Shown: positions 23,075 through 35,338, counted from the stretch's first letter. The stretch: 64,000 bases of DNA from Taxillus chinensis (GCA_023512835.1 CM042085.1:44192189-44256188); one strand, 5' to 3'. Made by a program: numbers and translations. Notes: generated by a model not told the origin, from the sequence alone.

Positions 23075-23683
23075 CTAGATGTTGTCTAGATTCGATGATC
23101 CAGCTTCAGCTTCCCAAAGGTCCTTTGAAATAGCACCTTCACGTGTTGGCTTATATGCCTTCATTTTCCTTAGTAGATCCTTCGCGCTGTTGCTTACAAT
23201 GATGATCTTCTTTTGCGATGGTTTAATGAAACCTTCTTCGATGGCAGTATCGATTTGGGCTATAAAGGGGTCGAAAAATCCACCTATATTAAGTAAGCCT
23301 ATGGGTTTATCATGGATACCTAGTTGAGCCCAGCTGACGATTTCCATGAATTCCTCCATAGCTCCAAGGTCTCCAGGAAGTATAATGAAGCAATCAGAGA
23401 GTCTGGCGACTTCTTCCTTTCGTTGCTGGAGTTCAGAGATTGCGTTTCCATGCTCTAAATGTGTAGATATATGTCCTCCCGCTGAGCGAACGACTTGAGA
23501 CAAAAGCGCCAGAAGTCCAATAATTTCGCAATTGCAGACAACGTCTAACCCTTTAAAGACAAGTTCCTCACCGAGTTCTATGGTTGCGATCTTATAATAC
23601 TCTTTCTTCCCAATGGTTTTTCCTCCAAGAACACCAACTCGTTGGAACCTTGAGTTTCGTGGTAGTTGATAGTAGGAAGCCAT
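23075..23683 (-). CDS. LOG-like protein (cytokinin riboside 5'-monophosphate phosphoribohydrolase family), retroelement-borne
   Basis: LOG enzymes release active cytokinin bases from their nucleotides in the cytosol. This 202-residue intact ORF has the family order: N-terminal Rossmann strand (RVGVLGG, 15-21), the QRK-EVARLSDCFIILPG segment (87-104), E111, and the very typical WAQLGIHDKPIGLLN (118-132) and AIEEGFI. Length is close to the usual 210-240. The glycine-rich signatures are altered. The family PGGxGTxxE is PGDLGAMEE here (103-111), and the GGGSxGLMG loop is CNCEIIGLL (50-58). Enzyme activity is therefore doubtful although the frame is open. Plant LOG genes normally have several introns and none is visible here, so capture from spliced RNA is likely. 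It sits in the element sense, 400 bp upstream of ORF-b. Confidence 0.88.
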   Translation of the reverse strand: MASYYQLPRNSRFQRVGVLGGKTIGKKEYYKIATIELGEELVFKGLDVVCNCEIIGLLALLSQVVRSAGGHISTHLEHGNAISELQQRKEEVARLSDCFIILPGDLGAMEEFMEIVSWAQLGIHDKPIGLLNIGGFFDPFIAQIDTAIEEGFIKPSQKKIIIVSNSAKDLLRKMKAYKPTREGAISKDLWEAEAGSSNLDNI

Positions 23684-23742
23684 TTTTCAACTAAAGAGAA
23701 ATTGTTGTCTAGATCTAGAACTATGGAAATGGCGCATACTTC

Positions 23743-23750
23743 CATTTATA
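23743..23750 (-). promoter_or_regulatory. TATA-like box for the LOG-like gene
   Basis: TATAAATG on the minus strand, 60-67 bases before the ATG at 23683. It suggests transcription independent of the LTR. Confidence 0.5.
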
Positions 23751-24669
23751 GTGCTATTCGTTGGGGTGGGTAAACTTAGCGTGTAAGAAAAAACAAGCTA
23801 AAAGATAACTTGACCGTGTCTTAGAAGCATGGGTGCATTAACTTCTACATATAGCAAGAGCATGGGTGAGTGCCTTTGGCGTGCGGTATAAGGCATGCAT
23901 GATATGGCGTTAACGTGTAGTAAATCTATACCTATGTAGCTTCAGCGTGCCGCAAGATTGAAGCTAGGATTCTTAACTTAAAGCATGGAACAAGATGATA
24001 GATATTTACTTGGGCATTAAAGAAAGGAGTATATATAACAAAAATAAAATAAACCGTGGTATAAAAATATAAGGGTTACTTAACTTAAAATGGTAACATA
24101 AGTTAAACATGGCATGTGATAATAATGAGATTTCATAAGATAACTACTTAAATTAAGGGGTCATCATTTATTTGCTTTTCTAACCGAGCATTATAGTCCT
24201 TATGTTAAATCAGGCTACTTACTTGTATACTGCTTGGGAGGTGGCCTAATGGTGTCACCTTGTTTGAATATTCTGAACGTCTTGGTTCGGTTCCGAGGCC
24301 TGCTTGTTATCTGAGCTAGTTCAAACCTAATTACATATACCGAATTTAACATGCCTATATGTAAATATGTATAAACCTCCCACTACACATTAGTTATAGG
24401 TTTGCTTTTCCTCTTTTTTTTTTTTTTTTCAACCACACGTTCCCACCTTTATTCCTCACCACATGTTCTCCATTATAGGTTTGCTTCGGTTCCACTTCAA
24501 CCCTCATCGTCCCTCACCATCTCGTGCTATACTAGCTAGCCGTCGCCGGACTTCAACTCGCATCACCGACTTCCGTTAATCCATGTGGATGTCGAAGACT
24601 TGTCGAATGATGGGCTTTCACCATTGACGGTTTGATTTCCTTGCCGGCTAACACTGCACGAACTGGTTA
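23751..24669. other. L internal region upstream of the LOG-like gene
   Basis: No supported gene. Repeated words such as GGCATGCATG, GCGTGC and AGCATGG near 23810-23960 may be promoter sequence brought with the gene. A T tract occupies about 24413-24430, and 24480-24660 is richer in C and CCG than its surroundings. Confidence 0.5.
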
Positions 24670-24900
24670 TTGATTGCTATCTCCTCCGGCGAACTCGCAG
24701 CTCCTACGACAAGCTTCGAATCCGGCAAAACAACCACTCCTTCCCTTCTCTACAAAATGTTTCCACTTGTCAAGATCTTGTTTACCGTTCTTGTTATTGT
24801 TGTAACGTTCTTATTTTTCACGGACGAGGTGTTTAGTCCAATTTTCATACCGTTCCTGATGACAATCTATCTATTCTATATTATCGCAATGTTAGTGTGA
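24670..24900 (+). CDS. small ORF with two membrane segments, antisense to element L
   Basis: 76 codons with no recognised family. The N-terminal 29 residues are Ser/Thr-rich. The second Met begins a strongly hydrophobic part with two likely membrane helices (VKILFTVLVIVVTFLFF and IFIPFLMTIYLFYIIAMLV) separated by an acidic loop. An AATAAAAT polyadenylation-like signal lies about 30 bases downstream. It could be a fragment of a captured host gene in reverse orientation, or chance: the DNA is T-rich, which favours hydrophobic codons. Confidence 0.3.
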   Translation: MIAISSGELAAPTTSFESGKTTTPSLLYKMFPLVKILFTVLVIVVTFLFFTDEVFSPIFIPFLMTIYLFYIIAMLV

Positions 24901-25231
24901 TTTTCTTTATGTAATATTTCCTTATGAAATAAAATAATTTGTGTGTTTGTGTGCGATATACACTACTATTATTTTATAGCATGCCAAGTGACGTACCTTT
25001 CACAAGAGTGTGTTGCCTTAAATTTACTGTGTCTGCGTCACAAAATACACGTTAGTCCATCAATAAATAACATTTTCTAACGATAATCGCATGCGTTCAC
25101 TTAAAAGTTTTATTGCTTTTAATTTCTTGCAGCGTGCTATACGTTCTTCGAAATTATCATTCTAAGACCCTCCACTTATGTATCGTACTTCATATTTCTA
25201 AGATTCAGTCTCTAATCTATACTAAACCATC
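24901..25231. other. L internal region next to the primer site
   Basis: AT-rich, no gene seen. Confidence 0.6.
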
Positions 25232-25243
25232 GCTCTGATACCA
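25232..25243 (-). promoter_or_regulatory. primer-binding site of L
   Basis: GCTCTGATACCA on the plus strand is TGGTATCAGAGC in element orientation, the complement of the plant initiator tRNA-Met 3' end. It lies two bases inside the 5' LTR (25246). Confidence 0.92.
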
Positions 25244-25245
25244 AC

Positions 25246-27870
25246 TGTAACGCCCCCAAATTTGAACCTCCAAACTGGGTGCGTTAGCGGAAATTAAATA
25301 TACAAATTTTATATCAATTTCAAACTATTACTTATTTAATCAAACAAACCATTCATTATTACAAATTTCAATCCAAGATCTTTAAGGTTTAGGGGTTTAG
25401 AGACTAAGTATCCATAACCCATTATTACATAACAAAGCATACGAGCAAACAACTTAATAAATCTTTAAAATTTCACACAACTTTATTTCCAAGCACTTCT
25501 CGACTCTTTATCCTAGTTTCTCCATCCCTTAATCACCTGGGGTTGGAAAAGAAATCATAAAAAAAAGGGTGAGCTCAAATAGCCCAGTAAGGGTAAACAT
25601 AAGTGGGTAAGGAAAACCATGAAGATATCGAACATAGGAAATACCATATAATATTTGCACATCATACATGATCAACATTTCACAAGGAAATCATAACATG
25701 GAAGATTATGTTTAGACATCGTATCATAACATCATGACCTAGGTTAACCACCCAGATACCGTATCATAACATAACATATTATCAACTGGATTGACACTCT
25801 CCAGTGATGTTCTTTACCCAATGCATTGGAGGTCTTTCTGGAACCACCCATCATAAACTTACTTTGTCCAAACATAAGAGGTTATAACAACTTTAACATA
25901 CATAACACGAGGCATCACATAAAATTTCAATAAAACATTCAAAGTTAACAAGGATAACCACGAATATCAAAATGGTTATCTACCCCAATCAATAGCATAG
26001 ATTACCAAGAGAGAGATTAAAAAGAAACTAATGTTTTCAACAATAAATTAAAAATAGAAGAATAAGAAACATAAAACTCTTACAATAATAATTCCAAATA
26101 AAACAAGTTAAAGAGGAAGAGAAAAGAGAGAAAAGAGAAAGAAAAACCCTTACAATAATAATGAAATATAGACTATAATGAAAAAGAAAAAGGGGATGAG
26201 AAAAACCCTTACGAAATATAGACTATAATGAAAAAGAAAAAGGGGATAAGAAACCCTTACAATCGCTTGTCGTTCTCCGCGTTCTAAACCTTTCGTAGAA
26301 CTTCGACGCTTGGTAAGTACCAAAAGTAAAAGAGGATTTGAGTAGAGTATTTGGGGTGTTAAGAGGGCTTAAGGGAGTGTTTTGAGAGGGAAATTTCGTG
26401 GTGTGGCTTGAGGGATTTGTGTTTAAGAGGAGAGGCAAGACACTCCTTATATAGGCAAGGATGGTGGTAGGTGTGTAGTGTGAAAGTAGTGTATGAATTT
26501 GACTTTGGCATCAAATTAAATTATGTAAAATATATAAAATACTTTATTTTATTCCTATTATCCTCTCTTAAAACGTGGGTATCTTCTCCTACCATTTAAA
26601 AAATGTTTTAAGACTTTTCAACCTAGAAGGTTCCTTTGGCATCAAAAGTCCACATTGGTGTACTCCCTACTAATTCAATTATAACGTTTTTAATTTTGTA
26701 GTTTTTTGACAAATGGCCAATTGTATTGCATTACTAACTCAAATATCTACAAATGGGTATCAATTTTATAATTTTTGAATATGTATAACAAAAGTTATTG
26801 AATTTTAAAGTCATACTAAAATGTTTACCCGTTCATACTGAACCTATGTGTAGTATTTTAAATTCTGGAATTGATTGGCTTCATATTAAATTCTGACATT
26901 TTTACACGTTTTAGATAAGTCATAAATGAAAAAATGGGCTTTGGTTTTATGTCAATTGGATCTATATAACTCAAGTTATGAATTTTTGAATGGGACCTCC
27001 AGAATCTGCCTCATTCAAATTTTTGGGCCTTACCTATGTTTTATACTTTTGGTAAAGTTAAGGCTTGTAATACTTACTTACCCATAGTAATTTGGTTTAA
27101 GAAACTAAATGACATAATATATAGCATCTAAAATTTTTATGACATATAAGAAATTATTTTATTATTTTTTTTTATAACGTATTTAATTTTTACGCGGATA
27201 AAATAATATAATTGCATAATCAATAAACAATAAAGTAAGATAACATTATAGCATAAAATATTATAATCCTAAACATAAATATTAATATCATATTCTATGG
27301 CCTTCGTAAAATTTCTTGAATTATATTAGCGTATGTGCGTAGGACGTGTTGTGCTTGGCGATAGAGAGCCGCACAACCCTTCGGCTAACATTGTCGTGGT
27401 TGTCGCACGAATAACCTCAAACTTCTCCCTGTGTCTCGTCGCATTATATTGCAGCCATTGGACACGAGCATTTAGCTCATTTATAGCAAAGCATAGCTTT
27501 CTAACTTCAAGTCGTATTGCTCGCCGATCTTCATCGCGTACACTATTCTCGGATGGCAGTACTTGAGAACTTAATGCCATAACTCTTATTATTCTTCTTC
27601 TTACTTCTATACTCTCTTATAAATAAAATCTCATGCTCATACCTATTTATGGAAGTCCAAACGGATACTATTCATAACGGACGGATACTATTCATAACGG
27701 CTACTTACTAGTCACATGCTATTTGAATGACTATATTGGGTGCTTATTTTTATCATGATAATATCTAAAATATCCTTTCTAACTATTGTTAACAATAACA
27801 TTATTATTATTTTATTATTATTACTCTTTAAGTAAGAACTTAAATAGCTAAAAATTTTGCGGGTCTTACA
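25246..27870 (-). repeat. L right (5') LTR
   Basis: 2625 bp, same length as its partner. It carries a TATA box (26446-26453), ORF-a (27326-27580), and splice-like sites (GTAAGG from 26260; AG ending at 25537). Outside ORF-a only about four base substitutions separate the LTRs. Confidence 0.93.
27326..27580 (-). CDS. ORF-a (right copy)
   Basis: 84 codons, nearly the same as 21735-21992. Differences are S3L, T27R and D33N, one silent change, and a small complex change near 27355 that replaces the C-terminal tail. Three of four base substitutions alter the protein. Its position in the 5' LTR U3 means it would not be in the element's own full-length RNA and would need its own promoter. Confidence 0.5.
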   Translation of the reverse strand: MALSSQVLPSENSVRDEDRRAIRLEVRKLCFAINELNARVQWLQYNATRHREKFEVIRATTTTMLAEGLCGSLSPSTTRPTHIR

Positions 27871-27875
27871 CTTAA

Positions 27876-28281
27876 GCATTCACATATCTCACTTAGTCAT
27901 TCTCAGAATATCAACAGTATTATCACTATTTAGTTCGTTCACATTGCATAAGTCCACTAGTACACGAATTCTATATCACACATTCTTTTCTTTGTAGTCA
28001 TGCTTAAGTTGTCACAATATATCAGAGTTACACAATTAAAATTTTTTTTTAAACATTCCCACAGTTATCCATACATTCATACATAAACAACAAATGCAAC
28101 TAGTACCCTAATGCCAATGTATGCAAATCCTACCACAAGACTGGACTACCCCAAGTACACCTTAGAGGCTCCAAGAGGACCATGTTGATCAGGCACGTCC
28201 CTCCAGGCTCCTCCAAAGGACTCAAGATAACCAAGTCCGCCCACTACCCTAGGCCAACTAGACCATGCTCTGATACCATAC
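27876..28281 (-). other. G2 leader between 5' LTR and nested L
   Basis: Noncoding, matching the leaders of G1 and G3. The primer-binding site GCTCTGATACCA is at 28267-28278. Confidence 0.8.
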
Positions 28282-29597
28282 TGTCACGCCCCGAATTTTC
28301 AACCCGAGGAGACCGGAACGTGACCCTCCCTTTACCCAAGTTTGGATAAAGGGGGCAAGATACAACATGCCCACACAGGACACCATACACTTCACAATAA
28401 ATATTCAGAGAGACAAAATCATATATTTATTAAGTTCAAACCATTACAAACGTGTCCAAACATGCTTTTATTACATTAAACTCCACATTACAATATCTCC
28501 CCACTGGGTTACAAAGCTCACACAAAAACAACAAAACTCAAATAACAATAAGCAAAGCCACAAAACAGAACTGCCTTCCACTTGAGTGTTCCCGCCTAAT
28601 GCCTGTAGGTCCCTATAGAAAAACCACAGAAGGAGGGGTGAGCAACCACAGCTCAGTAGGGATCATATCTCCCTAACCCATCCCATGTTCCTAGCATCTA
28701 CATGAGAATGTGCACAGGTGCCGTGTAGTGACAATAAGATAAAAACAGGTTATATTCCACGGTTGAGTATCAATCCACAAGTCACGGAACAGGTACAACC
28801 GTTACCATAGCCACATAGGCTCACATATCCACAGCCTCTCAGGCTTAGCCACATAGGCTAACATATCCACAATTACAAACAGTACCACAGCCTCCCAGGC
28901 TAACAATTTAACCGCCCCTCGGGCAAATATTTAACCGTCTCTCAGGCAAATGTTTAACTGCCTCTCAGGCAAATAGTTTAACCGCCTCTCAGGCAAATAG
29001 TTCCCACAGCCTCACAGGCTAACATAAACAGTCCTGGGGCTTCCACAGCCACCGGGTTCAATATAACAGGCCCGGGCTTCCACAGCCACCGAGTGTACAA
29101 GCAAACACGCAGCACACATGGCCATACAGGCATAACATCAAACACTTAATATGCATAGTCACACAGGCATAACTTCTAACACTTAGGATGAATACATTCC
29201 CAGGCTCACAAACCCAGCCACACAGGTATAATCTCAAACACATAATATGGGTGGTCATTCAGACATATTATCAAACATGTGTGGCCTCACAGGCATAATA
29301 TCAAACACTTAACATGCGTGGCCTCACAGGCATAATATCAAACACTTAACATGCGTGTATATATATATCCAAGCAAAACACGCCATTGAAGGCCAACATT
29401 CATATAGGAGATCACACCTATATGAATTTACATATTTATATATATAAAACCAAACAGCTACATTGCCTATCACAAGGCCAAAGCCCTAGGATATGTTCAA
29501 GGAAGAACAGAACCCCTACCTTGCAAGTGTCCTTCTGCTCTTGCCTCCACGCTAGACACCGTCCACCCACGCGAACCACCATGGCAGCGATCCGGAT

Positions 29598-29636
<39 letters not shown>

Positions 29637-30157
29637 GGCTGCGGCGGCTGACAAACCCTAAACCTAAAACAAGAGGGCTCCTCATCCTTATATAGACACC
29701 CCACTATCAAAACGACGTAGTTTTGATCGCACAAGTTACAACCTTCTCACATCCATACAAGACAAAATACTCATAATTCCAACATGGCCCTTTGGGAAAA
29801 GATGATTAGAATAACAAAACCAAGGTGACAGTACAAAAATATGGCTGCACGCCATAATGCACGTCATATCCCCATATGACGTGCAGCTCCAAATGCTGTG
29901 AAATTCTACCCCAAGCTTCCTTGCATCATGTAGAAGGCAGGCATGCAATAAAAACCTTGCATGTTATAATGCCCCATATGACGTGCACTCTATTTCTGCC
30001 TCCCTAGGCTGTCCTATTTCGTCAAAAGTTCCCTATTTGGTAAATAAAATGATTCGCCTAAAGTCCATGAGTAGAAGTTCCCCAAAAACTATAAAATTGC
30101 CACTCAAAAGGCAAAACTGTGACTAACTCCACACATCCCAAAACACGGGTCATTACA
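28282..30157 (-). repeat. G2 5' LTR
   Basis: 1876 bp. In element orientation: stem-loop 29859-29884, a single ACGT palindrome near 29705-29726 (the partner LTR has two), TATATAAG at 29687-29694, GA tract near 29600-29633, donor-like CAAG|GTAGGGG (29520/29519), 37-bp repeats (29280-29350), 23-24-bp repeats (28910-29000), a GGTTGCTCACCCCTCC box near 28630-28645, and acceptor-like TTTTTCTATAG ending at 28613. Confidence 0.92.
28613..29519 (-). other. predicted intron inside the G2 5' LTR
   Basis: Donor CAAG|GTAGGG, pyrimidine-rich TTTTTCTATAG acceptor, and a CTCAC branch-like word about 30 bases before the acceptor. All 37-bp and 23-24-bp repeats fall within the interval. Confidence 0.45.
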
Positions 30158-30162
30158 AGACT

Positions 30163-32165
30163 AGAGCCCAAAAATCAGTCAAAACACTATTAGCTTAAAG
30201 TAACATGGTAAACTCGCCACCCTAATTTGACATTGTATGACCAAAATCCAACAACCTACTCCCAATTAACCAATAGCCTCAAAAATCATGATCACATACT
30301 ATACACAATATATCAACCATATAACAATCACAACAGAGCATAAAACAAAACAACATCAACATATCAACAATCATGCGAATATCTATTCTCATGCACAAAA
30401 GGAAGGTCACACCCAAGTAGGCTCCAACAATAGGGTAAGACGCTGCTGAATTACAGCCGAGTCCCCTTACAAAGAGGCTCTACAAACAAGCAACAAGCTT
30501 GGCTATCACAACATGTCACAATGACCTCACCGATAGAGAGCTCACCACGCTAGTCCCACCATAAATCATCCACCAGTCCCACATCATCTGCTTATCACCA
30601 ACCAATCAAGCCAAATGTTCAATAAACAAGGTCCATCCTAGTTTCACCACGTGTCAGCACACAAAATAATAATGTATATAACTAACAACAACCTAGTCAA
30701 AGCGAAACAAGGCAACAATAGGAAATACTATCATGGTCACACTCAGGCATAGATACACGACATGATACACATCTCAATCACACATCATAATTCCAAATAT
30801 CACAAGGTTCACTAACCCCCAACAGTGTCACATCACACAACTATACCCCAAAATAGGGCGAAAGCCCACAACATGTCATTTGCACACCATACCATACGTA
30901 GAGTATCCAAGCAATCATACAATGTGTTAATTCACCTTGACATGAGTCGACACGAATCACAACAATATTTACCACAGAGTCGGTCATCATTTAATTTATT
31001 TATTTATCTATTTATTTACTATTGTTACTGTTGTAAGTATATTATGTTTTTTTTATTAGTTTTATTGTACACCCATTCCTATCAATAAATGGTTATACTC
31101 ACTAGCAAGGTCCACCATGAGTCAACACAACACAAGGTGGATATAACCAACAACGAGCAACGACTCAAAAACAAGCAAGCCAACAACCCATCAATATTTA
31201 CTAGACAAATCAATGCAATTATAAAATTACAATTTAGCCAGGGGATCATTATCATCCTTATTCACTAACAATCAACCAAAAATTCATACTGCATTTCATC
31301 AACTAGTAGAATATAACCTAGTCAACATAAAACCAACACAACCAACATACATAAACAAAAAAAATCGATACAATTACATTCACAAGTAAACAAAGGAAGT
31401 AAATATTTCAAACAACCGTTCACTAGCATTAACCAACAATTCATAGCAGCAGTGAACCAACTAATTTCATACAACAAAGTCACATCAACAACATATCATA
31501 CAATTAACCACAGCAATCAACAAACTTTTTCTTTTAGTTTTTTTTTAAACTCACAGAGTCAACATTTACCTGTACTTTAAAGACATCATCGCCCGTTTAA
31601 CAATTTACACAATTCAAATATAGGGGAAACGGTATTCTTACCTTCCACTTGTGGTGTTCCTCCAAGACCATTTCTAAAACCTCTTATAAAGTCATAAGAA
31701 ATATAACTCACATTGATTCTCAGATTATTTTAATCACCTTCTAAATCATTTACTAACTAACATTTTGAAAACACAAATTATTAAAATATTGTATCTAACG
31801 AAAATGAATTCTTCATTCCCATTCCAAAAGACTTTGTCATCACTACCTCCCTCACTGGTTGGCACTCAAACCTTTTGATTGTCTTAAAGCGAAAATAAAC
31901 CATTATTGAATCTACCAATTTTATCATTGTCTTATCATAATATTTAAGCCTAATATCTTATCAATATATATTGTTAGTCATAACGTTTACTAGTTTTTTT
32001 TTACCGTATTATTAAATTCATTGTATAATTGTACTCTCAAATACTCTACCCTATTAGTTACCATTATTTTCCTTTAGGCCTTACTTTTGTTAAAGTTCTT
32101 TTGTTTGACTCTCTTGTCCCCTTGTTTACTTTTACTACGTTTGTTTTATATGTGTTAATTTAAGA

Positions 32166-32207
<42 letters not shown>

Positions 32208-32833
32208 GTAAATTAATTAAAAATAATTAAGTCACAATAGTCTTCCATGGAACATCGCCCCTCACCTATACACATCTATCAATCAATCTACCATAACAAG
32301 TATGACATAATAGGTCCTCATTATATCACAGTGGGGTCCATTTTCCTCTAAAATCCAGCACATTTGCCCAATCATGTTAACTGGCTACCCAAATCATCGA
32401 ACAGTTGGTAGGGTTCATATTTTCCCCTACCACAACATCATAGTAAAATCAAGCGAAAGGTAATACTCTAGCACCTAGTACTTTCAATTAGCTCAGAACA
32501 ACACAGGTCAGTCCAAAACAATGTAAATCATTAGCAAGCAACTATGCAAATCATTCCAGGCAATTTCATAAAATTTCACAACTATAAAGTCAAACTATCA
32601 TTAGAGTATCAAACACAACCAATTCTAGTGTCTGTAATGCACAAGCAATGTCATGTCATGTATGCACCCATCCCAATGCATCCTAAGATGATCTAACTGA
32701 CACTAAGGTAACCAATGACACCATTAAGGACTGCATTGATCAGGCGCCCTCCTTAATGTCTCCCAAGCTCCAAAGTTTCAATCAATCGCCCTACTATGCT
32801 AGGTCCACTAAATCAACCGCTTTGATACCAACT
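30163..32833 (-). other. H internal region, primer side
   Basis: 2.7 kb with no supported ORF. It is AC- and AT-rich with an (AAT)n microsatellite at 32168-32204. The primer site reading TGGTATCAAAGC (one mismatch to tRNA-iMet) is at 32819-32830. Confidence 0.75.
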
Positions 32834-34060
32834 TGTCACGCCCCCAAATCCCGGAAGGACCGGAACTAAGGGTGTGACTTCCTCATGCCTGCACCCGAAG
32901 GGTCAAGGGGTTGGTGACTAGCACCGATTTAGACTACACAGTGGGTGTTGTCCGAGATATACCAGTACATTCATACATCAGAGGTATTCCTATACATTCC
33001 CAGATGCTCTGAAGCTAAGGAAAATAATTTATTAAAAATCAAGTCATCATATAAATCCAATACAACTTTCACGGACCCTTGTTCGGATTTTTAATTAATA
33101 AAACTAGTTATTTCTTATAAAATCCCTAAACCAAGTTATGACAAAATGTGAAATAAATGACAATTAACTTCGGACTAGCCTCTATCGAATGGGTCGATAC
33201 CTGAAACATGTCAACAAAGTAGGGGTGAGCACAAATGCCCAGTTGGTGATCTCCATCTCCTCACCATCCTAAAACATGAAATCCTAAGTCTATATGATTG
33301 ATGTATGCTTGTGCTAGTGTAGTGTCCTATTCTATCACAAAAAACTTACATTTAATCACAAAATAGAACATCACACATTACATTCCATTCATCAAAGCTA
33401 CACACCGAACAATCCAATCATCCATGGGATTCCCACAACCAACTCCAAGGATCACAGTCACTACCAGATAGCCATATGTGGGACCTACAGTATCCCTGAC
33501 GATAATCCGCCACATATGGGACCTGGGTTAACTAGCCACATAGGGGACCTATGGCCTCTTGCCAGCCCTATGTGGGACCCATGATTAACCCAACCAACTC
33601 CACCACCAATTCCAAACATATAATCGATAAATAGAATTCTCAAATAATTAATATTCAATACAACCTTATAAAATATTTTAATCACCAAACCAATAATAAC
33701 ATGACACAAACAATATTTCAGATTTTAATATAAAATTTACTTGCATGCTAATGTTTATAATTAAATTATAAGACTTTCAATTTATATATATATATATATG
33801 TATATATATCTAACAAAAAAGTAAATCACGCCTGAAGTAATGATAATAAAGCAATAGTGTACTATTTCATATACACCTTAATCAACCTAAATAATATACA
33901 CTCCAATTTATATCTATTCACACTCCTGAACCTAAACAATAAAGCAAATCACGTATAACTATAACCCCTTTCATGTTTTGATTTGGTTTGAATATTTGGG
34001 CTTCGGTACATGTGTGGTTAGCATTATAGTTTACATAATAATAGTCAATGAATTCATATC

Positions 34061-34091
<31 letters not shown>

Positions 34092-35295
34092 TGTCACGCC
34101 TCGAATTTCCAACCTGAGGAAACCGGTTCGTAACTCCCCTATACCCAACCCGGTGAGCAGGAGGTAGATGTACAAAACAAATATTCATGCAGGTCAATGT
34201 ATACATTCACCACTGATAGTCACAAAGATGTAAATTAAATATCTTTATTAATCTTCAACCCGTAATAAGTGTTCACAACCACACATGTCTATTACATTCC
34301 AAATCCTTTTACAATATCTCCTCACTGGGTTACATCAATTTCCATAAAATAACATAATCGAAAAAAAACGATAAAGCAAATACAGTCTTCCACCTCGGGA
34401 TTCCACCTAACGCCTGTAAGTTCCTGAAAGAAAACACATCACAGTAGGAGGGGTGAGCAACCACAGCTCAGTAGGGATCATGTCTCCCCAACCCATCCCA
34501 TGCTCCTAGCATCTACATGCCGTGTGTACAAGTGCAGTGTCGTGATACAATTATTTCAACAAATATAATAATAAGCCATCAGCAAGAATAAATATTTCAA
34601 ACAGCCACACAGGTTAGCACATGAACAGTCCCGGGCTTCCACAGCCACCGGGTTTCCAAGAGCAGTCCCGGGCTTCCACAGCCACCGGGTTCCACAAAAC
34701 AGTCCCGGGCTTCCACAGCCACCGGGTTCCACAAAACAGTCCCAGGCTTCCACTGCCACCGGGTTCCACAAAATAGTCCCGGGCTTCCACAGCCACCGGG
34801 TTTCACAAAATAGTACACATAGCCTCTCAGGCATAAAACCAAACCCTTAGTGGGCACACATTCACAAATATACAAAACCAGCCACTCAGGCATAAAAACA
34901 AACACTTAGCATGCACACCTTTACCAACTCACAATTCTAGCCTTACTGGCATATTATCAAATACATACTGGGCATATTCACACAGGCATATTCACACAGG
35001 CATTTTATCGAACATTTAACATGCATTGCCCACCCAACATCAGAATCACACCAAAATGCCATTGAAGGCCAACATTCATATAGGAAATCACACCTATATG
35101 AATTTATATATAAGTATTATAGCAATAACAATAGAAACTTTACAAAATATCCACAGGGCCTAACCCCAAAACAGACCAGGAAAGACAGAACCCCTACCTT
35201 AAAGCAGATCCTCCTTGCTCCCGCGCTAGACGCCGTCCTCCCCATGCAAGATGCTCCGGCAGCAACTAGCAGCTCCCCTTCCTTCCCTCTCTCTA

Positions 35296-35338
<43 letters not shown>

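Larger units (their letters stand above)
19658..27870 (-). mobile_element. element L: young LTR retroelement carrying a LOG-like gene and duplicated small ORFs
   Basis: Two LTRs of exactly 2625 bp (19658-22282 and 25246-27870) begin TGTAACGCCCCC and end GGTCTTACA. The TSD CTTAA is perfect. A tRNA-iMet primer site is at 25232-25243. The polypurine tract, with a TTTCGAGGACGAAA hairpin, is at 22283-22318. By eye the LTRs differ at about eight single-base substitutions, two one-base indels and one short complex block. At usual plant rates that means roughly 0.1-0.2 million years. The 2.96-kb interior has no gag or pol. It carries a LOG-family ORF and a small helical-protein ORF, both in the element sense. 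The PPT region resembles Tekay-like elements, the probable source of its enzymes. Confidence 0.93.
12056..30157 (-). mobile_element. element G2: Tekay-like retrotransposon, pol-deleted, inserted in H
   Basis: LTRs at 13787-15695 and 28282-30157 share TGTCACGCC...CATTACA ends. The TSD AGACT is present at 30158-30162 and directly left of both left-hand LTR copies (12051-12055 and 13782-13786). The primer site GCTCTGATACCA (28267-28278) lies 3 bases from the 5' LTR. The polypurine tract follows 15695. Interior without nested L is about 4.4 kb and retains only scraps of gag and the chromodomain region, so it was non-autonomous when last mobile or has since lost pol. Confidence 0.88.

Noticed and set aside
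23079..23327. Plus-strand ORF over the LOG-like gene
   Set aside because: Antisense shadow of a recognised gene.
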